NCBI GenBank assembly: GCA_903837255.1
Contig: CAILTZ010000208.1
Coordinates: 1-8,687 of the forward strand
DNA length: 8,687 nucleotides
Origin: an uncultured Pirellula sp.
GTDB lineage: Bacteria; Planctomycetota; Planctomycetia; Pirellulales; Pirellulaceae
Direction of reading: 5' to 3'
Below are positions 1 through 6,236 of the stretch, piece after piece (positions within the stretch are counted from its first letter, which is position 1; each line of letters begins with the position of its first letter). Both the position numbers and the translations under genes were made by a program. The notes beneath the pieces were generated by a model that saw only the letters and a list, made by a program, of their open reading frames with translations, was not told the origin of the DNA and searched no databases.

Positions 1-1
1 C

Positions 2-499
2 CTGACGCAAATTCATATTGTCGCGTCGCTGCTTGTTGTAGCTTGGTTGTTCTCGATTACGTTTCGCCGCAGGCTAGATCCTCAGTCGCTCAAAGGGCAG
101 GAGTTCAATTTTTTGCAGGTGGCCAATGTGCTCCTGACCATCATTGCCATCGGTTTGCTCATCAGCGTCGTGACGGCCGGGCTTTTAGGTACTCCTCGTA
201 TGTTCATCGTCGGAAACGATTCGTTCGAGGGGAATCTCAATTGGTTCACACCCAGATCGGACAAAAATCTCCCTGAACCCTGGGTCCTCTCGGTATCGAT
301 ATGGTACTATCGATTGCTGATGCTCGTCTGGGCATTGTGGCTGGCCAATAGCTTGCTCTACTGGCTCAAAGAGTGGTGGAGATCGCTGACCCATGGGGGT
401 GGCTGGAGAACATTGACTCCTCGATCGCCGCTGCCAATAGGCGATCGCAAGCCGCTTGGCACTTTGGAAACCGAGAAATCAGGAGAGAACCATCCGTGA
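2..499 (+). CDS. C-terminal part of an unrecognised multi-pass membrane protein (5' end outside window)
   Basis: The frame is open from the window edge, so this is the last 165 residues of a longer protein; the family was not recognised. Three hydrophobic stretches are visible. One sits at the left edge (IHIVASLLVVAWLF). One is near residues 40-65 (LLTIIAIGLLISVV). One is near residues 100-122 (YYRLLMLVWALWLANSLLYW), followed by a Trp/Arg-rich juxtamembrane segment (LKEWWRSL) and a hydrophilic tail of about 40 residues. A soluble loop of roughly 35 residues separates the second and third spans. The stop codon overlaps the GTG start of the next gene by 4 bp, so the two are very likely co-translated and the product may act with the anchored DUF2330 protein. 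The internal TTG at 47 is probably not the true start, because the frame is open and hydrophobic upstream of it. The real start and function cannot be given from this window. Confidence 0.75.
   Translation: MTQIHIVASLLVVAWLFSITFRRRLDPQSLKGQEFNFLQVANVLLTIIAIGLLISVVTAGLLGTPRMFIVGNDSFEGNLNWFTPRSDKNLPEPWVLSVSIWYYRLLMLVWALWLANSLLYWLKEWWRSLTHGGGWRTLTPRSPLPIGDRKPLGTLETEKSGENHP
481..485 (+). promoter_or_regulatory. Shine-Dalgarno AGGAG that fixes the DUF2330 start at GTG 496
   Basis: AGGAG lies 10 nt before the GTG at 496. The longer open frame back to ATG 373 would be mostly buried in the upstream gene and would put about 40 hydrophilic residues before the signal peptide. The site therefore decides the start. 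Confidence 0.6.
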
Positions 500-1629
500 A
501 GCGACATCACCCTGCTTGGTGGATCTTTGGTTTAGCGATTGTTTTGTTTTTGCGAGATACCCCGCCTTGCGTGGATGCTTGCTGTCCAGCGTATCGCTTG
601 GGACAAGAATTTCGAATCGCCGATCAGAGGATTCTCATCGCTTGGGATCCCGAGACCAAGATCGAGCATTTCGTGCGCGAGGCAGCCTTCAAAAGGCCCG
701 AGCAAATGCAGGATGCCAATGGCCAAGTTCGCCAAGACACCGGCAGTGATTTTGGTTTTTTGGTCCCGTCCCCTAGCGAGCCACAGATTGAGGAAGCCGA
801 CGCGTCGGTCTTCGGTTCGCTATCTGCAACGATTCAACCTCGCATTGAAGTCAAAGATCGCTGGAGCGTAAATCCTTTTCCATTGGTCCTGTCACCCTTT
901 TTATTGTCCAGTAAGTCCCCCACCAGTAGAGTGGCCACCGACTCGTTGCCTCCTAGCGTCGATGTTCTCCAAAATAAAAAGGTCGCAGGTTACGACGTCG
1001 CGGTCTTGAAGGCCAGCGATGCCAAGGAGCTTGTGCAATGGCTCAAAGACCATCAGTACGAATCGCGCAAGGATCTCGAAGAGTGGGTGGTGCCTTATGT
1101 TGAAAAAGGCTGGATCATCACTGCGTTTAAGTACGATTCAGACTCCAACCGCACCCAGGTTGGTACGGTGCGAATATCGTTTGCGACCGACCATCCCGTT
1201 TTTCCTTATCGGGTTCCCAAAGATCAGTTTGCACAACAGGGGCGAGGAAACCTACTACAGGTTTTTGTCGTCGGGCCCGGTCGGGCGTCAGGGAGTTTGG
1301 GACAAAGCCCGTCATCGGAGGTCTGGACTCGAGGGCAACTGAGGTTCTCGATGCCCTTGGCAAGACATCAGCTTGAGCAGATGATTGGACCGGCCATTGC
1401 GAGCGACCAGATCAAGACCAGCGAGCCGCTTTGGCTGACGGCTTGGGACGATCGGACTTGGCCGTCGAGCGACCAAGACCTGTGGTTTGAGTTCGATCCA
1501 AAAGCTACGCCTTATCAAGAAGTCCGGATCGTGAACAGAGATCGATCGGTATATTTGCCGATCGATGTACTTGGACTTGCCACCCTTGGCACGGGACTTT
1601 GGGTCCGGCGCCGAAGGGTAAAAGCGTAG
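496..1629 (+). CDS. DUF2330 family protein, secreted with a C-terminal membrane anchor
   Basis: This is a 377-residue protein starting at GTG 496. That start has an AGGAG upstream, overlaps the previous stop (GTGA), and opens directly into a signal peptide: basic KRHH, then a hydrophobic core (WWIFGLAIVLFL), then a Cys-rich mature start (C25, C29, C30; CVDACCPAY). The DUF2330 pattern follows. There is a QRILIAWDPETKIEHFVREA-type strand pair near residues 44-64. DFGFLVPSPSEP is at 85-96, GYDVAVLKASDA at 165-176, and a YVEKGWIITAFKY-type segment near 201-213. RISFATDHPVFPYR is near 226-239. A weakly hydrophobic segment (about 352-370) ending in RRRR looks like a C-terminal anchor, placing the protein outside the membrane. 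The biochemical role of DUF2330 is not known to me. The overlap with the membrane-protein gene suggests a shared complex. Family assignment rests on recalled motif pattern, with no database search. Confidence 0.85.
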   Translation: MKRHHPAWWIFGLAIVLFLRDTPPCVDACCPAYRLGQEFRIADQRILIAWDPETKIEHFVREAAFKRPEQMQDANGQVRQDTGSDFGFLVPSPSEPQIEEADASVFGSLSATIQPRIEVKDRWSVNPFPLVLSPFLLSSKSPTSRVATDSLPPSVDVLQNKKVAGYDVAVLKASDAKELVQWLKDHQYESRKDLEEWVVPYVEKGWIITAFKYDSDSNRTQVGTVRISFATDHPVFPYRVPKDQFAQQGRGNLLQVFVVGPGRASGSLGQSPSSEVWTRGQLRFSMPLARHQLEQMIGPAIASDQIKTSEPLWLTAWDDRTWPSSDQDLWFEFDPKATPYQEVRIVNRDRSVYLPIDVLGLATLGTGLWVRRRRVKA

Positions 1630-1641
1630 GTTTCAAAGCGA

Positions 1642-2334
1642 TTATTGCTTGCTGGTTCGTTTTCGGAAACGAAGCATCATTCCGCCGACCAACGAACCGA
1701 AGAGCGCGATCGAGGACGGCTCGGGCACAACGCCACCCCCGCCCCCCGAGGAGCTACCGGTGATCGTGAGAGATCCGTAACTGACTTGGGAATCCAGGAC
1801 CGTACCATCGGCTAGGACTAGGTCATCGAGTGATGGATCGAAATCCGACATGCTAAACGTGATCGAGTCCCCTACGGCTCCGCCACCGAGCGTGAAACTT
1901 GCCAGTCGCAAGGTCGCCTTGGTCGCACTGACGATGGTCCCCAGAGGGTCTTCGGTTGCCGAGGGGGTGTAATCCGCTTGCTCGACGGTGCCAAATTTGG
2001 CCGATGTATCGAGGGTGCGCACCGAGGATCCCCCTCCGTTGTCGAAGAAACGTCCAGATTGGATGCCGTGGTCTAGAAGGTTCGAGACGACGAAGGAGCT
2101 CGAACCAGTCCAAGTGAACTTCGTGTTCGAAAAAATCATCTCCGTTGTCCCAATCTTGGAGGTCTCACCCGCATTGCGAGTTTCTTGCAAGACCACATCG
2201 ATGATCGATGGCGAACCCAAAACAAAGGGTGTTCTTTCGACCAAGGTAAGTGTTGAGATCACAGCAGCTTGGCCCTGGCCGATCCAGAGGCTAAGGCTGC
2301 AAAGGGCGACGAGCATTTGCAATATTATTTTCAT
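1642..2334 (-). CDS. PEP-CTERM sorting-domain protein, possibly cohesin-like
   Basis: This is a 230-residue exported protein. The start is ATG 2334 rather than ATG 2343, because the only Shine-Dalgarno-like element (TAGGA) abuts the first ATG directly but lies 9 nt from the second. A signal peptide is visible (MKIILQMLVALCSLSLW...GQA^AVIS). The body is beta-rich, Ser/Thr/Gly-rich and has no cysteines after the signal. The C-terminus is a textbook PEP-CTERM tripartite signal: VPEPSS (PEP at 204-206), a hydrophobic span (IALFGSLVGGMML) and a basic tail (RFRKRTSKQ). It is preceded by a Gly linker. Exosortase is known to process such tails at the envelope; no exosortase gene is present here. Residues about 140-193 (TLRLASFTLGGGAVGDSITFSMSDF ... 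VSYGSLTI, abbreviated) resemble the closing strands of cohesin modules, which is an inference. The gene follows the dockerin-bearing surface protein by 55 bp on the same strand, so it is probably co-transcribed. Its stop lies 12 bp from that of the convergent DUF2330 gene. Confidence 0.88.
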   Translation of the reverse strand: MKIILQMLVALCSLSLWIGQGQAAVISTLTLVERTPFVLGSPSIIDVVLQETRNAGETSKIGTTEMIFSNTKFTWTGSSSFVVSNLLDHGIQSGRFFDNGGGSSVRTLDTSAKFGTVEQADYTPSATEDPLGTIVSATKATLRLASFTLGGGAVGDSITFSMSDFDPSLDDLVLADGTVLDSQVSYGSLTITGSSSGGGGGVVPEPSSIALFGSLVGGMMLRFRKRTSKQ

Positions 2335-2343
2335 GGAATCCAT

Positions 2344-2348
2344 TCCTA
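2344..2348 (-). promoter_or_regulatory. Shine-Dalgarno-like TAGGA deciding the PEP-CTERM gene start
   Basis: On the minus strand TAGGA touches ATG 2343 (zero spacing) and lies 9 nt before ATG 2334. The spacing favours 2334 as the initiation codon, removing three residues (MDS) from the longer reading. Confidence 0.5.
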
Positions 2349-2389
2349 GATAGTGTTAAAAAGTTATCGATTGCTTTGAAACCAAACCG

Positions 2390-5300
2390 TTAGATCGAAC
2401 GCCGTCTGCGGTTTCGATTGCTATTGAAGTTGTTGATATCCGCACCTGCGGTAACCGATCCATTGCCGTCCCAATCCAGGGCGGCGTTGTAGGAAAGCTG
2501 AGCATTTCTCAGAGCGACTGCATCGGTTCCATCGACGTCTCCATCTCCGTCGCTATCGCCGTACATGCGGAAGAAACTGTCTGTGGCAACGTCGCCAAAG
2601 GCAGCATCGCCGACCAATGAAAAGCCCTCTCCCTTGACCTTGGATGGATCGATCCGAAGGACATAGTTGCCATCGGCAAGCGAGTTGCCGTTGGCAGCGG
2701 CAGTCGGTCCGCCTGAGCGATTGACCACGCCGTTTAGCTCGGTTCCATTGGCCACGGTGCCAGCATCGAAGGTGACGGTGAACGAGGAAGAAGCGCCCGA
2801 TGATGGGCTGATGATTAACTGGTTCTGTGGAATAAAGCTAGAACCTGCGGTCACCAACCCGATGTTCTCGAGCGAGAAGGGATTGGATTGGAGAACCACG
2901 GGTGAGCCAAAGTTCACGACCAGCGAGGTAACGATGGAACGTTGGCTATTGTTTGGAAACGCAACCCCGCCGTTGACGACTGCGGATGTGAACGTCGGCC
3001 CTATGCTGAAATTCCAGCCCGGAGAGCCCGGTGCAATCGATTCCCAGTTCGCAGCGGTATTTCCAATCGCAGGCCGAAGCGTGCTAGGAAGCCCGCTGTA
3101 GACGGCTCCAACCGGCTTGTACCTGGCAGCGGCCCCGGTCGGTCGAATGAACGACGTCCCGAGTGAGAGTCCATTAGGCCGAGCACTGGTTGAGGTTCCG
3201 ATGGCCACGCCGTAGATGAATGTCGACGGAGTGATGTCGGCGGTTGAAAGGGCTTTGTAGAGGTAAATTTCATCGTCGTTGTTTCCAAGACCGATGCTAG
3301 TGTTTGGCAGGGTCCAGTCGTAGGTTGAGGTCGATACGTCTGTGCCGCCCCAGGGCAGGGTGATGATCGTACCCGCGGGGATCGTCTGACCGGTTTTGAC
3401 TTTGAAGACCGCTTCGGTTTCGTTCAGATCGGCAAACGAGCTGCCACCATCGGCGGCAATTTCGTTGTCACTGACGATGAATTGAGTTCCGCCGACGAGC
3501 TCGACAAACGTCATGATAACGAACGAGTCGGTCGGGCTGCCTGCCGTGTTGTAGCCAAGCACGACGATGTCCCCGGGTCCAAGCGGAGTGATCGGAGTGA
3601 CAGTGATGGTTTGGTCATCTTCGACGGGAACCGTAGCATTGTTCCCTGCGATATCTTTGATGATCGCTCCGGAGGGAATCCTTAGTCGCAAGGTACCAGC
3701 GGACGTTGGGGTAACAACCACTGTGAACACCCCTGGACTCGGTTCAGTGATTGCTCCAACGACGATCGATGCAGTGCCTGCGTTGTTAAAGTCGCTGGCC
3801 GAGACGCTCGATGCGTCGATGTCTTCGCTGAAGGTGACGGTGTAGGTCACGGGTGTTTCAGCCGAAATGCTAGCCGCGCTGGTATGGGTGATGTTGGTCA
3901 CCGTTGGGGCAATCGCATCGACCGTCAGTGTGTCATCGTCTAGGACTGGAACAATCAGGTTGTTGCCTGCGACATCCTTGATCACAGCCCCCGTGGGTAT
4001 TCGCAGTCGAAGTGCATTACCACTGGTCGGGGTGACTTGGACGCTGAAAACTCCAGGGGACGTTTCGGTGATCGTTCCGATCGTGATCGAAGCGCTGCTT
4101 GCGTTATCAAAATCACTTGCAGTGACGGTTGCAGAGTCGATGTCTTCGCTGAAGGTGATGGTGTAGGTAACCAGCTGGTTCAATGCGACGAGATTGTCTG
4201 CATCGTCATCGACGATCGAGACAACACTCGGTGGGGTGGTATCTCCGCCGGAGATTACGTTGACGGTGGTGTCGTCAAGCACGGGAACCGCTAGGTTGTT
4301 GCCTGCGACATCCTTGATCACAGCCCCCGTGGGTATTCGCAGGATCAGTGTACCGGTCGTTGTCGGGGTGATTTGAACTGTAAAAACATTCGGGCTTACG
4401 GCGGTGATCGTTCCTACCGTAATGTTCGCAGTTCCTGCATTGTCGAAATCGCTGGCACCGACGGTGCTCGCATCGATCGCTTCGTTGAAGGTGATCGTAT
4501 AGGTCATCGTATTTCCGACGGTGACTTCATTATCGATATCCCCATCGTCGATCGAGGTTACCTGTGGTGGGGTGGTGTCGGGTACCAAATCCACCCCGCG
4601 AAAGACATAGTTCGCACCGGCCGAGGCAATCGCTGTCGCGCTCGTGGGAGTCGACCCCGAGTCGACGATCGATATCATTCGATTGTTCGATGTTTCGCTG
4701 GTGGTCGCATACAGGGTGGCAACTCCATTGGAGAAACTACCGGATAAGCCTCGTAGGCCGGCAAAGCCCGAGCCTGCGGTGGCACTGAGTTGATTGGTGC
4801 CGTTGACCAGCAGAGCCCACGAATTGGTCCATGATGTGCCATTGAAAGTCCATTTTTGCAGACCTCCACCAGCGCTCGTGCGGTCATCGGCGATGTAAGC
4901 CCGATCGATCGACCCGTTGCCATCGGTATCGAACATCACGAAACCGTAGGGACTCGCAGTGCCGGTTCCGGTGCCGCTGGTGTTGATCAGCAACGACGAG
5001 GTCTGGCCGCTTGTCGTGGGCAACCCAGAGCCTACGCTGTAGATCCCAATAGTCCCCGAACCGGTTGAGAAATACAACTGACTATTGTAAATCTCAACGT
5101 TGCGCGTGTTGGTTACCGTAGTGCTTATCTGTGTGAAAGTACCACCATTTGCATACCACACTCCACCGGTCGTACCACTGCCTGTACCCGTGGCATAGAA
5201 CGTATTGGACCCCGTGGGGATCATGCTGCGGAGATTATTCGCCGAGAACGGTATGGTTGCCGAGGTAGGAAATAAAGTCCTTGAAGCTACATTGCCATCG

Positions 5301-5701
5301 GAGCCGATGACCGTACCCACCTTGGTGTTAAGAGCCGCAACGCCCGCCGTACCTGCTGCACTATTGTAACCAGGGATACCAACTAGACCGTTGTAGACAT
5401 TGAGATAACCGTTGCTTGTCGCACTTCCAGAATCCGTGACTTGATTGGCTCCAGTGGTTGGCAATGCGATGGTTTGTACGGCCGCTCCCCCGGCTCGTGC
5501 ATATTCGACGGCAGCGACTTGGAAGGCAGCGCTTGATAGAGCAGTCGTGCCATCTCCGATCTTTTCTACCACCAGGTTCCCGCCGGTGATGGCCGCTAAG
5601 AGCGAGCGATCCTCGAGTTTCTCGAGGCCTGGTTTGAGCTTTAGACGCAAGTTTTTGCGAAGCGCGTTTTGACGCGCACGATGAATCCTAGAACGCCACA
5701 T
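2390..5701 (-). CDS. Giant surface protein: LEPR-type N-terminus, three Ig-like repeats, lamin-tail-like region, dockerin
   Basis: This is a 1103-residue protein starting at ATG 5701, which has a strong GAGGAGGGG ribosome site. Domains in order: a very basic N-terminus (residues 1-25) leading into LEKLEDRSLLA (26-36), the LExLExRxLL motif typical of exported planctomycete giant proteins. Next is a Gly/Ser/Thr-rich region of repeated short beta motifs (about 37-374), propeller-like, with one isolated calcium-type loop (DTDGNGSID, from residue 258). Three tandem Ig-like repeats follow (about 375-486, 487-595, 596-703). Each has YTITFNEAID, a TASDF-type motif and a LRIPTGAVIKDVAGNN-like end, as in SbsA-type Big domains. 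A lamin-tail-like region (about 709-904; GDIVVLGYNT, QFIVSDNEI, NDDEIYLY) comes next, then a spacer, and finally a dockerin-like pair of calcium loops (1044-1096; DSDGDGDVDGTD and DWDGNGSVTAGAD) with a RNRRRR tail. No classical hydrophobic signal peptide is seen. The likely role is structural or adhesive at the cell surface. The PEP-CTERM gene follows it. Confidence 0.9.
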   Translation of the reverse strand: MWRSRIHRARQNALRKNLRLKLKPGLEKLEDRSLLAAITGGNLVVEKIGDGTTALSSAAFQVAAVEYARAGGAAVQTIALPTTGANQVTDSGSATSNGYLNVYNGLVGIPGYNSAAGTAGVAALNTKVGTVIGSDGNVASRTLFPTSATIPFSANNLRSMIPTGSNTFYATGTGSGTTGGVWYANGGTFTQISTTVTNTRNVEIYNSQLYFSTGSGTIGIYSVGSGLPTTSGQTSSLLINTSGTGTGTASPYGFVMFDTDGNGSIDRAYIADDRTSAGGGLQKWTFNGTSWTNSWALLVNGTNQLSATAGSGFAGLRGLSGSFSNGVATLYATTSETSNNRMISIVDSGSTPTSATAIASAGANYVFRGVDLVPDTTPPQVTSIDDGDIDNEVTVGNTMTYTITFNEAIDASTVGASDFDNAGTANITVGTITAVSPNVFTVQITPTTTGTLILRIPTGAVIKDVAGNNLAVPVLDDTTVNVISGGDTTPPSVVSIVDDDADNLVALNQLVTYTITFSEDIDSATVTASDFDNASSASITIGTITETSPGVFSVQVTPTSGNALRLRIPTGAVIKDVAGNNLIVPVLDDDTLTVDAIAPTVTNITHTSAASISAETPVTYTVTFSEDIDASSVSASDFNNAGTASIVVGAITEPSPGVFTVVVTPTSAGTLRLRIPSGAIIKDIAGNNATVPVEDDQTITVTPITPLGPGDIVVLGYNTAGSPTDSFVIMTFVELVGGTQFIVSDNEIAADGGSSFADLNETEAVFKVKTGQTIPAGTIITLPWGGTDVSTSTYDWTLPNTSIGLGNNDDEIYLYKALSTADITPSTFIYGVAIGTSTSARPNGLSLGTSFIRPTGAAARYKPVGAVYSGLPSTLRPAIGNTAANWESIAPGSPGWNFSIGPTFTSAVVNGGVAFPNNSQRSIVTSLVVNFGSPVVLQSNPFSLENIGLVTAGSSFIPQNQLIISPSSGASSSFTVTFDAGTVANGTELNGVVNRSGGPTAAANGNSLADGNYVLRIDPSKVKGEGFSLVGDAAFGDVATDSFFRMYGDSDGDGDVDGTDAVALRNAQLSYNAALDWDGNGSVTAGADINNFNSNRNRRRRSI
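3957..4006 (-). repeat. 50-bp perfect direct repeat, copy in Ig-like unit 2
   Basis: These 50 bases are identical to 4293-4342, exactly 336 bp (112 codons) away. They encode the LRIPTGAVIKDVAGNN segment in both units. The flanking codons differ immediately on both sides. Confidence 0.9.
4293..4342 (-). repeat. 50-bp perfect direct repeat, copy in Ig-like unit 1
   Basis: Partner of 3957-4006. Perfect identity, including synonymous positions, inside otherwise diverged domains points to recent gene conversion or unequal exchange rather than protein-level constraint alone. Confidence 0.9.
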
Positions 5702-5704
5702 AAT

Positions 5705-5713
5705 CCCCTCCTC
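5705..5713 (-). promoter_or_regulatory. Strong Shine-Dalgarno GAGGAGGGG of the giant surface protein
   Basis: On the minus strand GAGGAGGGG is followed by ATT and then ATG 5701, so AGGAGG sits 5 nt from the start. It decides in favour of ATG 5701 over an upstream in-frame TTG at 5743, which would add 14 residues. It is the best ribosome site in the window, suggesting strong expression of this protein. Confidence 0.75.
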
Positions 5714-5866
5714 GGAATTTGCTAGTGAAGCTTTTTTGTGCAAAGGGATTTCGGACCCAGTGCCATGAGCGAAGAGAGTAGCAAAGACTCCGATGGCCGG
5801 GCAACTTCGTTTTAATGAAAGTGATAGAAAATCGATGAATAATACATTAAGAAAGTTGAATCGAAT

Positions 5867-6220
5867 CTAGCCGCGTAAGAGACGCCGCTTGCAGTCAGCG
5901 AGCGATTTGCAGATCGCTTGGTGATCGGCCAGGGCCCCTTTGCGTGGGCGGATGACCAGATCAAAGCAGGGCTGAGGAGGGTTGTTTTGGCGTCGGAACG
6001 CTTCGCGGATCAATCGCTTCCACCGGTTTCTCACGACGGCATTACCAACCTTGCGAGACATCGATAGCCCCAATCGCCAGTGGGCTAGGCCATTGGGTTT
6101 CGAGTGGATGACCAAGAAGCCGTCGGCGATCACCCGTCCGGATTGGAATACCCGATCGAAGTCGCGTTGCCGGACAACGCGTTTGGATTTCGGGAATTTC
6201 TCGGCGGGTTGAACAGGCAT
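5867..6220 (-). CDS. rnpA: Ribonuclease P protein component
   Basis: This is a 117-residue basic protein of normal RnpA length. RnpA binds the catalytic RNase P RNA and helps it remove 5' leaders from precursor tRNAs. Diagnostic features are the N-terminal RQRDFDRVFQSGR segment (about 17-29), the LVIHSKPN strand (36-43), and the RNR signature KVGNAVVRNRWKRLIREAF at 57-75, which forms the conserved RNA-binding helix. The C-terminal part (FDLVIRPRKGA, then a basic helix) also fits. The ATG at 6220 lies 16 bp after the rho stop and has no clear Shine-Dalgarno, so translation probably depends on ribosomes arriving from rho. The neighbourhood is unusual: in most bacteria rnpA sits beside rpmH near dnaA and is followed by yidD/yidC, but here it is downstream of rho and followed by a surface-protein gene. 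Confidence 0.96.
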   Translation of the reverse strand: MPVQPAEKFPKSKRVVRQRDFDRVFQSGRVIADGFLVIHSKPNGLAHWRLGLSMSRKVGNAVVRNRWKRLIREAFRRQNNPPQPCFDLVIRPRKGALADHQAICKSLADCKRRLLRG

Positions 6221-6236
6221 GAACGGCGATGCGCGA

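Larger units (their letters stand above)
3596..4579 (-). repeat. Three tandem Ig-like coding repeats (about 336, 327 and 321 bp)
   Basis: In-frame tandem repeats inside the surface-protein gene, at about 4579-4244, 4243-3917 and 3916-3596. Each unit encodes roughly 107-112 residues. The first two open with DTTPP (the third with IAPTV), and all contain a YTxTF-E-ID strand and a LRIP-GA-IKD-AGNN segment. The third unit is the most diverged at the DNA level. Confidence 0.85.

Noticed and set aside
373..495. ATG 373 as the start of the DUF2330 gene
   Set aside because: It would overlap the upstream gene by 127 bp and place about 40 hydrophilic residues before the signal peptide. GTG 496 has a Shine-Dalgarno and directly precedes the signal peptide.
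3957..4342. CRISPR-like or mobile-element repeats
   Set aside because: There are only two identical 50-bp copies, in frame inside protein repeats 336 bp apart, with no spacers, terminal inverted repeats or transposase.
3567..4376. Several plus-strand open frames of 60-100 codons within the surface-protein gene
   Set aside because: They mirror the Ig-like repeats of the minus-strand gene (Val/Ser/Leu-rich, repeated with the same period) and have no domain or ribosome-site support. They are shadows.
5702..5866. Promoter or terminator between rnpA and the surface-protein gene
   Set aside because: The stretch is AT-rich with weak TATTAT- and TATCAC-like boxes, but no pair with acceptable spacing and no hairpin with a U-run was found. 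Nothing can be called.
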